Of a stretch of DNA of 64,000 nucleotides, positions 10,292 through 23,039 are shown one piece after another. This DNA is from Bolinopsis microptera (lineage: Eukaryota; Ctenophora; Tentaculata; Lobata; Bolinopsidae): the NCBI RefSeq assembly GCF_026151205.1, contig NC_087076.1, positions 22,188,828-22,252,827 of the forward strand, read 5' to 3'. The position numbers and the translations under genes are program-made. The notes under the pieces were generated by a model. The model was not told where the DNA came from. It saw nothing but the letters and a program-made list of their open reading frames with translations, and searched no databases. Each line of letters starts with the position of its first letter. The first letter of the stretch is position 1.

Positions 10292-12900
10292 TATAACTAT
10301 AAAAACGTGAACTGGGAGAGGCTAAACCATGAACTCCGGCACACAGACTGGAATGCATTGCTTAATGGCACAGAACCTGAAATTGGGTGGAAAAAATTTA
10401 AGGAAAAACTTTTCAATATCACTGACAAATTCATCAAGAAATGCTCAGTTAAGACAGATGGACAAGATCCATGGTTTTGACTCAGAGTGCTATGATGCAC
10501 TCAGAGTGCTATGATGCAGTCTTATTTATAGAAAATAAGACTGCATAAAGATAGACATAAAAGCGATAGAGCCCAAATAGCGTTCTCCCTCGCCAGGAAA
10601 AACTTCAAAAATGTGGTTGCTCAAAAAATGCGAGAAACATTAAATGAATCAGATGATAGCGCTCTTGTAACAAAAAAATTCTGGTCATATGTAAAATCAA
10701 AAACAGCTAGTCAAAGAATCCTGAGTTTGTAAGCTACAAAGGCATTGTCCGCAACTGCCCAGAGAACCAGGCCAACTTATTCAATGGCTTTTTCTTTTGA
10801 GCAGTTCTTGAAGCATCCCTTAACACATAGTATTTATTATTCAAAAAAATTTGGGGCTTTGTTTTGCATTTGCCACCAAGGGGCCGTTTTAAAATCCTTT
10901 CCAACTTAACTTAACAAAGCTTAGGGGCCCATTTGGGATTCATGGGGAAAATTTTTAAAAAAAATTTCTTTGGGCCCGCATTTCCCTTTTCCCCTATTTT
11001 TTTAAATTTATGTTACAACATTGGGACATTACCCAAAGGGGGTTTAAAAATGGGAAAACGTTGTACCCATATATAAAAAAGGTGATAAAATGAGGTTTCA
11101 AAAAATAGGGCCAAAATCACTTAATGCTTAATCACCAAAATTTTGAACCCCATAATAAATAGAGGTTTTCCCTTTCACTTACCCTTTCGGGATGATCAAC
11201 CCATAAACAACAAAAGGGTTTTTGAGCCCGAAAATCATGTGCAACTAAATCTTTAGGGCTAGGGGACCCCTAGCTCTCTTTACTGAATGAAAAAATGAGG
11301 AAAAAGAATTTTAGTCTTCTTTGATTTTGCCAATTTTTTTGGGCCGGTTTTTCCATTCTTATTTATTTAAGCTAAAGGGGCAAAATTTTGGGATTGATGG
11401 GGGGCTAAATGGGAAAAACATCATGAAATTTTCTAAGAAAACAGGCAACCAGGGTTTTAAAGTGGCCCCGTTTCTTTATGAGAAAAACGCCCTGTCTGGT
11501 GTTTCCACAAGGGGGCAATTTTTGGGCCCCCTTGTTGTTCCTTATGTTCCTTGATATATATCAGTGGGGGTTTACCATGCACACAACTGACTGTATGCCC
11601 CATATTTCTGAAATTTGGGTAAAATTGTTTCGGAGTTCTGCTCCTGCGGGCTGCAGAAGGACATTGAAATTTCTCCTGGGCTGGTCATTTCTAATAAAAT
11701 TTAGAATTTTATCCCGCAAAGTAAGGCCTCACCGTTCCCGGGAAGGGTAACCGGGAAAACAAATTTTCCCTTTCCCTTTGTGGCCTACCACCCCTTTAAC
11801 TTTGATACTCCATGGGAAGAATCGCACTTGACTAATTTGGGTCATGAAAAAGGGTCTGGGGGGTTTTTTGTGGGCCCAAGAATCTCGACGGCAAGACCCC
11901 TTTCTCTAAAAGTCCCTTTCCCAAAAGGGCCCAAACCCAAAAAAATTTGGGATGGGGAAGGGGAAAAAACTATTTTGTTTTAAAATGAAAACGTTTGTAG
12001 AGGACGTTCTCCTTTAATGAGGAAGTCAAATTTGACATTGCTCAGTTTTTATGGAGACCGGTCACAAAATCCAAAATAAGCAAGTGGAGTCCCCCAAAAA
12101 AGGGGCTATTAAGTGGAATTTTTTCACGAGGGTAAATGGGGTTACCACCATCCCCCCAACATTCAAAAAGCAAAAAGCTTAAAAATTATGCCCCTAGAAA
12201 GACCGCTTGGGCCTTTTTTGACCTTATTTTTTTCTTTAAAATTGGAAGGCCAAAAAATACCTGCACTTTAAACCCCCATAATTTTTCAACCATTTCCCAA
12301 ACCCCTCGGGGGTAAAAATTGCCAATAGAACCCTTATGTTTTTGTTAAGCTTTAAACTTTCCCCCGAGCAAAGCCCCTAAAAAGCTTTTGCTTTAAAAAC
12401 TTTTACTTTGGGGCCCCTTCCAAATGGGAAACTTATTCCCCCTAAACTTTTTTATGAGATAGGGACTTTTTTCTGAGGGAAATTTACCTCCCAAAAGTGG
12501 GATAAAATTCTCCGGAAGGGCTTTGTTTTTGATCTAAAATTTTTCCCTCGAACAGAGATGTGAGGCCCGTCTACCTAAAGCAACAATGGTTTTTAGAGCT
12601 TAAAAATTCCCGATGTCTTATTTCTCATTTTCCCCATTTTGTGCATATATCACATCCTGGGGTTTCACTTTTTATTTTGATTTGTTGCTTTTGATATTTT
12701 TTTGTGATTCTATTTGAAAATTCCCAAATTTTGAATTCAAGGGTTTTTCGTGGGCCCATACTTGGCAGGAGGTTTCCTTTTGCTTCAAATCTGTTTTTTT
12801 GGGGCCCCTCAGGTCCTTTGATTTAAAAACCCTTTTTTCCAGGGAAAAACATTTTCTCGGAGTCTTATACCCTTTTAGAAGATTTAATTTGTTCATTGGG
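10292..12900 (+). pseudogene. Second LINE, linker plus RT, partly corrupted
   Basis: The clean part (10300-10790) encodes the linker between endonuclease and RT: VNWERLNHELRHTDWNALLN, then DGQDPWFDSECYDA, then after a short duplicated AGAGTGCTATGATGCA the segment ARKNFKNVVAQKMRETLN and a KKFWSYVKSKT block, all typical of LINEs. Downstream, in corrupted DNA, an FDFA palm block (about 11316), SGV..(Q)G..LGPLL near 11497-11540 and an LGHEK...GVFVDPRIS thumb block (about 11838-11890) follow in the right order. The EK-LGVFVD thumb differs from the TKFLGV-ID thumb of 2325 and 32318, so this is a different LINE clade. Confidence 0.65.
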
Positions 12901-13229
12901 GAAATTGTATTTAATTTTATTTATTTGAAAAGATTTCAATAAAAAAATTCAGGGGGGTTTTTAGATTTAATGTTGTTTTTTATTTAACTCGCAAAAATTA
13001 TGGGGTTTTGTCTGCAGTTTATCAAAATCACCACTTTTTCAAACCAACTTGTTATTATTCTTTAATGGGTTGGGTTTACACGCCCGAGATTCCCCTGGGG
13101 ACCCCCCTCCCCTGGGGCCTATTTAAAGGGGTTTAAACACAGTTGGGGCAAATTTTAAAAGTTAATTGGGAAATTTTAAAAAAAAATATTCTTATTTGCC
13201 AGATCAAAATTTTAAAATTTTTAAAATCT

Positions 13230-16200
13230 GTTTCACGAGACCGCTGGCGTGCGAATTAGAATTTTAAATTTAAACATAAATTATTTCAAATAAACTCAGT
13301 GACCCCGATTTTCGGGGCACTAAAAGATTTATTCCCCGAGGGATAAGTTCCGGTAAAATTTGTTGCGTTTTGTGTTAAGAAATTTTTGATTTATTAATAT
13401 GAATAATTTTTTTAGATTATCTATAAAAGTAATTTGATAACCCGGGATTGTAAACCGTATTTTTAAAGTTTTTTTGCTATTTTTAATTTGCAATGAAGCA
13501 ATGCAAGAACCCTGCCCCCTCTCCACGGGGAAATACCGCTGTAAAGAGGGGTTTGTGTTCATAGTAAAAAATTTTTGACCCTTTATTTTTTTATCCCTTC
13601 AAAAATCCAAAATGATGATGTTTTAAAATTTTTTTTTCAAACATAAAAGCTCTAAATTGGGCCAAAGTTCGGGCCCCAAAAACCCGTTTGTCCTTTTTAA
13701 CGAATTTCCCCCCCCATACAACCCCCGCCGCCTTCTTAGGGGAAGTTAATTTTTATGTTTAAATTTGAAAGTTTCTTTTTTAAAAAAAAAGTAAATATAC
13801 TTAAAATGTGTGCCCCATTTTGATATTTTATCCCCAGCAGACGAAAAAAAATTTTTTTTCAGTTTTTCAAAAGCTTAGAAATGTTTAAACTTGGAAAAAT
13901 TTGTACAGGAAGGCTGGGTTTGTCCCCCACTCACATTATGAACATTAAAAAATAGAAACAGCGGAAAAAGGATTTTTTGGGATTTAAAACCCGCAGGTAA
14001 TGGTATCTTTTAAATAAAAGTTTATTTTGGGGCAAAAAATCAAAAGGGTAAGGGTCCCGCCCACCTACACCTCATTCCCCAAGGTCTGCCCACACTACCC
14101 CAAAGTTTGGGGACGGGCCCCCTCCTGCCAGGTCCCCAAAAAACCTGGTGCGCAAAAATCCTGGTACACCCAAAAAAAATATACTTTTGGGAATATTTCC
14201 AGCTAAATTTTTTTTTTTGATCTTTACAGTTCAAACTTTCGCGACTTGCGATGTGTAGGACTAGGGGAGTAGTATTAAAACTCAAAGGAAAATTCCCTGT
14301 TTATTTCAATTAAATTTTTCTAAAAAAAAATATTTAGATATTAAAAAAAGGAAAATTGTTTTCTGCTCCTAAAGTTTTTGGTTGATAAAAAAAAAATTGT
14401 GGGCGCGCTTTGTGGTTCATCAAACCCCATATATCATGATTTATTTTTAAAAGGGCCTGAAATTTAGAGCCAGAGGTTCCCCTGGGCCGGGGGGGGAGAA
14501 AGCCTTGTGCAAAAAGATTTTTAACCCTTAAAGGTTTATTCTTCAAAGCTATTGTTTAATAAGTTAAATTTTTTTTTTAATTTGCTGTGAAAGAGACCGA
14601 CTGGCGTGCGGGAATTTGAAATTTTTTTGATAAAAAAAATTATTTGCAAAAATAAAAAAACAGGACCCCGAAATTTTCGGGCACTAAAATTTGGTTTTAT
14701 CAAGGGATGAATCTCCGGGAAAATTTGTTGCGTTTGTGTTAAATTTTAGATTTGATTAATATGGGAAAAAGTTCTTTACGATTATCTATAATTTTTAATT
14801 TTTATAAACCGGGGATTTTTTAAACCGTATTTTAATGTAAAAAAAGCTATTTTTTAATTTTTCAATGATTTCAAGTGCGAAGAACACTGCCCTCCCAAAG
14901 GAACAACCCCCTGGGAAAGGGTTTGTAGTTCATTATAAAAATTCTTGACCGTTTATTTTCCCTTCAAACCCCTACCAAAATGATGATGTTAAAATTTTTC
15001 ATACTAATATTATAGGTCAAAGTTTTTTTCCTAACCGTCGTCCCTTTTTAATCCCATTTCCATCCCCCATCCCAAACCCCCGCCCCCTTACTTAGGGGAA
15101 GTAAAATTTTTTATGTATTAAAATTTAATTGCTTTTTAAAAAAAAAGTAAATTTTAATTTTAAAATTTTGTGCCATTTTGATATTTTAAACCCTACCCGA
15201 CGAAAAATTTTTTTGGGGAAAATTTTCAAAAACTTAGAAAAGTTTAAACTTGGAAGAAGTCAGTACAGTTTTAAGGCTGGGCAAGTCACCCCTCACAGGG
15301 TTAAAGAAAGTTAATAAATAGAAACAGCGGAAAAAAAGGGTTATTTCATTAAAAACCCGCAGGTAAAGGGAAACTTTTTAAATTACAAAGTTTCAAATTT
15401 TTTTTTCATTCAATCAAGGTAAGGGGCGGGCCCCCCACACACCCCTATTTCCCGAAGGTCCCGCCCACACTAAAGCCCTGTGGTTTTAGGGGGCCCCCCG
15501 TGCCCGGGACGCAAATCCTGGTGCGCAAAATCCTGGTACACAAAAAACATCTACTTTGGGAATTTTTTAGTAAATTTCTATTTGATCTTTCAGGGTTTGA
15601 AGCTTTTGCGACTACGATGTGTAGGACTTGCGGTTAGGGCATTATTCTACAAAGAAATTATCCGTTTAAATTTTAAAATAATTAAATTTTAAAAAAAAAA
15701 AATTTAGTATTTAAAAGGAGAATTGTTTTCTGCCACTAATGTTATGAGGGCCCGAAAAAAAAAAAAAAAATGTTTTGGGGCGCTTTTTGGTTCACCAAAA
15801 CTCAAAGATATCCCCAAAACTCCTTTTATTTAAAAGGGGGCCCGAAATCAGAGGCCCCAGAGGTTCACTGGGAAACCCGGGGGGGAGAAAACCTTGGGGC
15901 AAAATTTACTACCAAATTAAGGTGGAATTTTCATAGCTATTGGGGAATAACGTAATTCTTGGAAATAGCTGGGCACGAGACCGACTGGCGTTTCAATTAA
16001 ATTTTTTTTTGTTAAAAAGTAAATTTATTTGCAAATAAACCAAATGACCCAGATTTTGGGCATAAATTTTGATTTTTCAGAGGCAAGAAGTCTCCGGTAA
16101 AATTTTTTGCGTTTTGTTAAGAATTTTTTGATTTTATTAATATGAATAAGTTCCCTTTCGATTATTTATAATGTTAAAAATTTTATAACCCTTTTGGGAA

Positions 16201-18229
16201 AAACCCTATTTTAATTAAAACGCTATTTTTTAATTTTTCAATAAAGCAAAATGCGAAGAACACGCCCATCTCCACGGAAAATAAACCCCTGTAAAAGAGG
16301 TTTTTTAGGGGTTATAGTAAAATTCTTGACCGTATTATTTTCATCCCTTCAACCGTACCAATATGATGATGTTAAGATTAGTTCATACTATATAGCTCTA
16401 TAGGTCAAAGTTCTGTCCTAACCAGTCGTCCTTGTTAATCGATTTCCATCCTCATACAACCACCGCCGCCTTACTTAGGGTAAGTAATTTTTATATGTAT
16501 TAAATTGAATGTGCTTTTAATAAAAAAGTAAATATACTTAAAATGTGTGCCTATTTTGATATTTTATCCCTAGCAGACGAAATAATTTTTTTGCAGTTTG
16601 CAAAAGCTTAGAAATGTTTAAACTTGGAAGATGTCAGTACAGTTCAAGGCTGGTCATAGTCACACTCACAGTTATGAACAGTTAATAAATAGAAACAGCG
16701 GAAAAAGGATTATTGCATTAAACCAGCAGGTAATGGTATCTTTTAAATTACATGTTTCATTTGGTGTCATTCAATCAAGGCTAAGGGTCTGCCCACACTA
16801 CACCTCTATTCCCCGAAGGTCTGCCCACACTACGCCATGTGGTGACGGGCCACATCCGTGCCAGGTACGCAAATCCTGGTGCGCAAAAATCCTGGTACAC
16901 AAAAAACATCTACTTTGGCAATATTTCCAGCTAAATTTCTATTTGATCTTTACAGTTCGAAGCTTTCGCGACTAGCGATGTAGTAGGACTAGCGATGTAG
17001 TCATTATTCTACAAAGAATATTCATCCTGTTTATTTCAATATAATTTTTCTAAAAAAATAATATTTAGATATTAAACGGAGAATTGTTTGCTGCTCACTA
17101 ATGTTATGAGTCTGATAAAAATGAAGATTGTGACGCGCTTTGTGGTTCATCAGAATCTCATGATATCATGATCTCAGTTTGAGGACCTGAGTCAGAGCCT
17201 AGAGGTTCACTGGGACCGGGGGAGAGAAAGCCTTGTGCAAAATGATCTAACACTTAAGGTGGATATCTTCATAGCTATTGTGAATAACGTAATTCTTGTA
17301 TAATAGCTGTGCACGAGACCGACTGGCGTGCGAATAGAATTTTTATTGATAACAGTAAATTATTTGCAAATAAACTCAGCTGACCCAGAATTCTCGGGCA
17401 CTAAATTAGATTTATCAGAGGCATGAAGTCTCCGGTAAAATTTGTTGCGTTTGTGTTAAGATTTTAGATTTGATTAATATGAATAAGTTCTTTACGATTA
17501 TCTATAATGTAATTTGATAACCGGTATTGTAAACCAGTATTTTAATGTAAAACTGCTATTTTTAATTTGCAATGATGCAAGTGCGAAGAACACTGCCATC
17601 TCCACGGAACTACCGCTGTAAAGAGGTTTGTAGTCATAGTAAAATTCTTGACCGTATTATTTTCATCCCTTCAACCGTACCAATATGATGATGTTAAGAT
17701 TAGTTCATACTATATAGCTCTATAGGTCAAAGTTCTGTCCTAACCAGTCGTCCTTGTTAATCGATTTCCATCCTCATACAACCACCGCCGCCTTACTTAG
17801 GGTAAGTAATTTTTATATGTATTAAATTGAATGTGCTTTTAATAAAAAAGTAAATATACTTAAAATGTGTGCCTATTTTGATATTTTATCCCTAGCAGAC
17901 GAAATAATTTTTTTGCAGTTTGCAAAAGCTTAGAAATGTTTAAACTTGGAAGATGTCAGTACAGTTCAAGGCTGGTCATAGTCACACTCACAGTTATGAA
18001 CAGTTAATAAATAGAAACAGCGGAAAAAGGATTATTGCATTAAACCAGCAGGTAATGGTATCTTTTAAATTACATGTTTCATTTGGTGTCATTCAATCAA
18101 GGCTAAGGGTCTGCCCACACTACACCTCTATTCCCCGAAGGTCTGCCCACACTACGCCATGTGGTGACGGGCCACATCCGTGCCAGGTACGCAAATCCTG
18201 GTACGCAAAAATCCTGGTACACTACATGT
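13230..18229 (+). repeat. 1.32-kb tandem satellite, about 3.8 copies
   Basis: The anchor CGAGACCG(A)CTGGCGTG occurs near 13227, 14591, 15974 and 17316. A second anchor, GAAGATGTCAGTACAGTTCAA, occurs at 16627 and 17949, giving a clean period of 1322 bp. The first two and a half copies are corrupted and longer by indels; the last ones are almost identical (sequence from 16330 repeats at 17650). The array stops at 18229 inside a unit, where a LINE fragment begins. Each unit has the doublet GTCTGCCCACACTAC and the short doublet CAAATCCTGG / AAAATCCTGG. The 92-114 codon frames inside are simply repeated with the DNA and I do not call them genes. Confidence 0.9.
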
Positions 18230-18730
18230 GAGCTCAGAGTAACCGGTCTGTAGTTAGCAGCATCACACCTGCTACTTTTCTTGAAAAGCGGTGTGACATA
18301 TCCAGTCTTGTAGAAACTTGGGACGATGCCTGTATACATGGACTCAGACCAGAGGAGATGAATCGGAACACTCAAGCTTGAAGCACATCTTTTGAGGAGA
18401 ATAGCAGAAATACCATCAGGCCCCGGTGAAGAGTCCAGCTTAATCTCAGATATAGCTTCCACGATGTGGTTAGGTGTGAGTACCAGTTCTGTATCCCTAC
18501 TAGTGAGAGGTGGCACTGTAAAATGTAAATGTAGGTAGTGACTTATCCGGGCAGTTTAGGAAAGGATTTAGCGTATGAGTAAAAGTATTTATGATTGACT
18601 CTAATTTTATCCACTGCTCTCTTTTCACCTTGATCAAGATGGTGGACTATAGCTTCCTTGATCTCATAGCAAATTAATCCAATCTCGTCTTCAAGTTTCT
18701 TGATTCGAGCTAGGTCATTGCACACTTTGC
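18230..18730 (-). pseudogene. LINE linker and RT fingers fragment
   Basis: Read on the minus strand, 18725-18543 gives a linker segment (LEDEIGLICYEIKEAIVHHL ... NHKYFYSYAKSF) and 18516-18230 gives RT fingers. The fingers have the classical blocks SSPGPDGISAILLKRC, GIVPSFYKTGYVTPLFKK and AANYRPVTLSSH. A stop/frame break separates the two around 18520-18545. The RT is cut exactly where the satellite begins (18229), so palm and thumb are missing. The fragment is clearly retroelement-derived and non-functional. Confidence 0.85.
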
Positions 18731-19079
18731 CATTAATACTTTATGTAGGCCACGGGTGCTATCATGCGACAAAAGTTGCGGGCAACGATTTCCTGAAGGC
18801 TAGTGAAAATCCCGTGATAATCAGATGTTCGCAAACAGAGCTAGACGCTGTGTCCTAACTGCGGTTGCATACCACCCACTCGTCCGGGTCGCAAACAACC
18901 CATCAAGTTTAACCACGTCATTAATAGATTAATTATCAGTACCAATATCATGCGGTTCCACCATCAGTTAAGTAAGCGTAACAGTTGGTGTAACTTCACT
19001 GAAAGACTGAACATTTCACGCACTCGTGGGTCTTAATCCCACAAAAACCACGATGGCTAACCACTATATGTCCAATGAG
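18731..19079. other. Spacer, no gene seen
   Basis: Moderately GC sequence with no open frame of note, no RT motif and no obvious repeat. Confidence 0.45.
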
Positions 19080-19235
19080 ATCCGGGGTCTCACGGTGATC
19101 TGCCTTTCAGACATAGACTGGGTTAACGAGGTGTCGCACGTCACCTCAAGATCAGGTAACAGGGAGCTGACCAGGCCAGAACCCAATTGATTGGGTCTGA
19201 TGTCACGTGATTATGAGCCTGACACATGCTTGTGA
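19080..19235 (-). repeat. Inverted copy of 1395-1560 repeat
   Basis: Contains AACGAGGTGTCG, TCAGGTAACAGGGAGCTGAC and CCCAATTGATTGGG, which match 1395-1560 in the opposite orientation. Confidence 0.7.
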
Positions 19236-19309
19236 ATGTGGAGTGTGAATGTGGAATTTGAGTGTATGCCAATGTGTACTTAAAAAGTATGATATAGAAA
19301 ACAAAATGT

Positions 19310-19620
19310 GGTCAACGTAAATAAAACGTGGTCAACGTAAATAAAACAACGTGAATAAAACAACCTAAATAAAACAACGTAAATAAAACAGCCTAAATAA
19401 AACAATGTAAATGAAATAACGTAATTAAAACAACGTAAATAAAACAAGTGTCTACGTCGCGTAATAAGATCATATTTTCAAGCCGCAAAGGTGGAATTTG
19501 CGATTTTATGGTTAATGTCAGACTTGTCAGTCTGCGAGCCAAGATTTTTACTGCACCTCCAGGGATCATTATTTCAATAAAGCACCGCTATTATCTAATT
19601 GAAATTCGATTGGAAGTCAG
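19310..19620 (+). repeat. 14-bp minisatellite plus dispersed-repeat tail
   Basis: About nine ACGTAAATAAAACA-type units (19310-19446) are followed by GGTGGAATTTGCGATTTTATGG and a tail ending near AAAGCACCGC. It is a direct copy of 678-960 with a few indels, including an extra CAGACTTGT. Confidence 0.8.
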
Positions 19621-20344
19621 TTCCCTGTTACCTGAAGTGCAAGACGAAAAGTGAGTTATCGAGGATAATATGCGATTGTTCAGGGATATATGCATTTTTC
19701 AGAGCGGACTGTAATACAGGGAATACAGTATTCGTCCTAACTTCATTTATAGATTTTGCACATTTATTTATAATGTAATTTTACTCCCTCCAATAAATCT
19801 ATCGTACCCTGCCACGTAGTCTAAGTCAGTCTTGTTAATACCTACTAAGAACTAAAAAGTTTCTTGCAACGCGTGATCCTGATGACTAGGATAAAAATAG
19901 ACGCTCGGTATATTCAATGAAATAAAATCTTTAGGTGGGCTGATAAATAACGAAATTAACCTGGGTCGGGTAAACTGATCGACTAAATAGAGCGTGAAGG
20001 GTAAAGGAACATTAAACATAAAGAATAATGATTCGGCGGAATGACGATATATATTAATATATATTTATGTATAGTATATACATATATACAATTACATATG
20101 AGGGAAAGCTTCTTTATGTCTCCTGAATTCATGAATAATGTTTAATATCCGAGTTTTATAATGCTTTTTTTGTGCAGGAAATTTGTGAGCATAATCGACG
20201 ACAAATTCCTTTCCTATATTTTCTTCGGATTTCCTGACCAAATAGATCAGTGATCTAAGATTACATACAGGAAGTTAACTGTTGTCTTCGATATTCTTGC
20301 CTAATAAATCACATACAGGATATTAAAAGTAGTAAAATTAAGCC
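19621..20344. other. AT-rich spacer, no gene seen
   Basis: No credible coding potential. An AT-only patch (20050-20095) could form secondary structure. Confidence 0.5.
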
Positions 20345-21010
20345 GAGTTTATAAATTATAAACCTCGGCAGTCGGCGGCGTTTTTGTCAAATAAGCAATA
20401 TGCTTAGGTACTATTATTCTATTCAATGAAACAAGAAATTTCAATGAAACAAGAAATTTAATTTTAGCACATTTTACAGAATAAAAAGATGTAAAACAAT
20501 TCATAAAATATAATGCCCATTTGGTGTATGACTTTTTGTCCTTGACTGCTTGTTTGGTTTTGGAAGGACAGGTAACTAACGGGGCAAGGAATGCACGTGC
20601 CTGGAAGCTTTTGCACACACCGAAACGCTAGAGACAAGGCTCACATTAGGACTAGAAGAAAAATTGTTAGCAGACATTAGGGGTTCTGTTTAAAGTTTTT
20701 ACTATAGGTTGCAGTCTTGTTGTGACAAAAGGTCTACACTAAAACATGCTTGAGTTTACATTGTGTAGTTCAAGGATTAAAAATGCAGCTTCAAGGTGGA
20801 TATTGGAGAGCTGGCGAAAGATTATGGCCTAAATTTATCAATGGTTATAATAAGCTATAAATATTTTAAGCTATACAATGCTAATTAAAAATTTCTTTAT
20901 ACTTCATTCTCAAATTGAAATTTAAAAATTCAAAAATATACATTCATTTTATTAAAACTTTCTCACACATACTTTACTCACAGGACAAGACTTGGAAAAC
21001 AGTAGCCTAG
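20345..21010 (-). repeat. Dispersed repeat, clean copy of 9630-10291
   Basis: The part from 20430 to 21010 is the inverse of 9630-10291. It shows what the corrupted block should look like there. It carries a doubled AAATTTCTTGTTTCATTG motif (as minus strand) at its edge. Confidence 0.8.
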
Positions 21011-21082
21011 GGTAATTTAATTGAGATGTGTGTGACCAGCCAGCTATTTTTTATTTTTATTTGAAAATTCAATTAATCATTA

Positions 21083-21115
21083 TCTTACTATATATAAAGC
21101 GAGACGATATATATA
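21083..21115 (+). repeat. Solo Helitron-like 5' end, interrupted by MITE
   Basis: TCTTACTATATATAAAGCGA followed by GACGATATATATA matches the start of the elements at 25262 and 63402. It is cut at TA by the MITE that begins at 21116; only about 15 bp of similarity resume after 21881. Confidence 0.6.
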
Positions 21116-21881
21116 CAGGGTGGGCCAAAAGTCAGTACCCATAAGTTGGGTCTTATACCTCCGCCGTCTTTTATATTTGAGAGCTGTTGCTTTGCAGATG
21201 GCATACTGTACTTACTGGTTCGAGGATTCCGTCGTCAAAATTGGAAAATTGGAATATTTTAGAGCACGCCCATTCAATATTAACACTTATATTGTTCTCT
21301 GTGAACATGTTGGACGCCTAATTTTTTTCTGAGACGGTAGATTATTACATTTTGCATCTCATCTGAAAAAATGATGTGAAACAAATTAGAAATGACGAAG
21401 TTATCAAGCAATTTGTGTATCTCGTTAGCAAAATTGATTGGATGATTATGTGACACCGTGACACGACACCTTAATTGGGGAGCCTTAACGATTCCCATAA
21501 TGTTCAACGGGGTAGTTACCGGGGTCACCTTATCACGTGATTAGGTAAGCCAATCACCTGATCACACGTAATGAATAAACTCGTTATGCTTCGTATCTCA
21601 GTCATCTGAGAAGATATAACTCTAATTTTTTCAGGACAAACGTAATTCGAATGGCCAAACACAATTCAATAAAATTTAGCTCGATCCGACTATCCAAATT
21701 ATCAAATAAATGCGAAAATTAATCTTCATTTGAAAAAAATAAACACGAATATTTTTCGAGTTGACAAATTCCCCGAACCAGTGGTGGTACTAAGTTATAC
21801 CAGAAAAAATTATTTCAATTGGGCACTCAGTGACTGAGCTATAAAGGCCAACGTATGGGTACTGACTTTTGGCCCACCCTG
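21116..21881 (+). mobile_element. 766-bp MITE with CAGGGTGGGCC ends, TA flanks
   Basis: The ends are CAGGGTGGGCCAAAAGTCAG and its reverse complement. Both are flanked by TA, the target duplication of the Tc1/mariner superfamily. The inverted ends extend further imperfectly (GTTGGxCTTATA). A second copy of almost equal length lies at 29701-30468 in opposite orientation of the interior, and a broken end at 49461. No transposase is encoded. A short frame on the minus strand (21280-21528) is similar in the two copies, but no known domain is visible and synonymous and non-synonymous changes are mixed. I treat the unit as non-autonomous. Confidence 0.85.
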
Positions 21882-22332
21882 TATATATATTTTGTTGCTG
21901 TACTCCTACATATTGAAAGTCGGTGTTGATTAGATCTTCGAAATAGTTCTTTGCAAAATTTTATTAAACATCGTTATCTGGGATAAAATTGTTCTAAAAG
22001 CAACTGGAATATACACAAATCTTTAAAATAACTTACAAACTAGGAAAGGAAAACAAGTCTTAGGAAGACGCACAAAACTATGTGACTCAAAACGGTACAA
22101 AACTAAAAAATACTGAGTAATAATCAAACGAAAAAAATGGCTGAGTACATTTTATCTAATCTATTAAAGATTAGTTTCTCGGAAAAAGCTAGATTTCTCT
22201 GAATCAAGCAGTAAAAATATTAAAATAGTGATGAATATAACAAGTCTCTGATAGCAATATTGTAAACTAAACACAGGCTTATAGGCTAAGATCATGTTAA
22301 ATAAAATAATATATATATATAATATGGACAAT
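21882..22332. other. AT-rich spacer, no gene seen
   Basis: No coding or RNA signal recognised. Confidence 0.5.
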
Positions 22333-22604
22333 CCGTGCCATTTTACTGACACCACGGCATCAACTTTAACGCGACTTTCCGCAAAAACCGTAAAAGATAT
22401 ACGACTGAACCTTTTTTTACTGGGTCAAATGCTTTAATGGCCTTCAAATCAGCATGACAAAATTAAAAATTGGCCAAGGAATAAGAATTTTAGTGCCCAA
22501 AATGTTGACTCCCAAGTGGTGTCAAAAACGCGAATTAAATAGGTAATAATTATTTTAGTCTCTCGAGTCTTGACACCACTTTAGGGTAGACGGGTTCCTG
22601 CTAG
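22333..22604 (+). mobile_element. Helitron-like non-autonomous element, 5' truncated
   Basis: From CCGTGCCATTTTACTGACAC to GGGTTCCTGCTAG it matches 25262-25652 and 63402-63743. It ends in CTAG followed by T, as Helitron 3' ends do (CTRR|T), but lacks the TCTTACTATATATAAAGCGA start. It abuts the 2.58-kb inverted-repeat unit exactly at its CTAG. Confidence 0.65.
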
Positions 22605-23039
22605 TATATGGACACGTTCATTTGAGTTTGAGGATATTGGTAAACAAAAATAATAGCGTTTTTGACGATAGTGGCTTAATTTTGACATCTATTAACCTAG
22701 CACGTTCAGAAGTTCTGAACATTAGCCACGTAACCCATACTCCCATATGCACCGCTCAGAAAGAAAATCTATTGTTGTTAGGCACTATAATGTTTCAAAT
22801 ATCACATTTTGTGTGACTTAGTTAACTGCAGTTGTCTAATTATAAATATCTCCGGGATTTCGACGCGGGATCATATTATCACTCAGCCCGGCCCGCTGTT
22901 AGATAAACATCTCAAGGTGATATCATCCCGCCCCGGAAATTTGTATAAACCCGGCCCGCTTTTTAGTCGTAACTGATGTTTATCATTCAATTCTCCGACT
23001 TACAATAATCAATGATACTGCTGATTAGAACTCGATAAT

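Larger units (their letters stand above)
3118..16320. other. Low-quality, homopolymer-corrupted sequence block
   Basis: From about 3118 to 16320 the text changes character, with dense runs of G, C, A and T (GGGGGGG, CCCCCC, TTTTTTTT). Where a clean copy exists elsewhere in the window, the differences are gained or replaced bases that extend neighbouring homopolymers. Compare 3128-3350 with 2112-2324, 9600-10040 with 20700-21010, and satellite copies at 13230-16320 with 16330-18229. A cleaner island lies at about 10040-10790. This looks like an unpolished consensus or mis-merged reads rather than biology. Reading frames inside it are unreliable, so genes are described from motifs only. Confidence 0.8.

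Noticed and set aside
16631-18231. Identical 92-114 codon frames in satellite units
   Set aside because: Conserved because the DNA units are identical; no domain, and corrupted copies cannot be judged.
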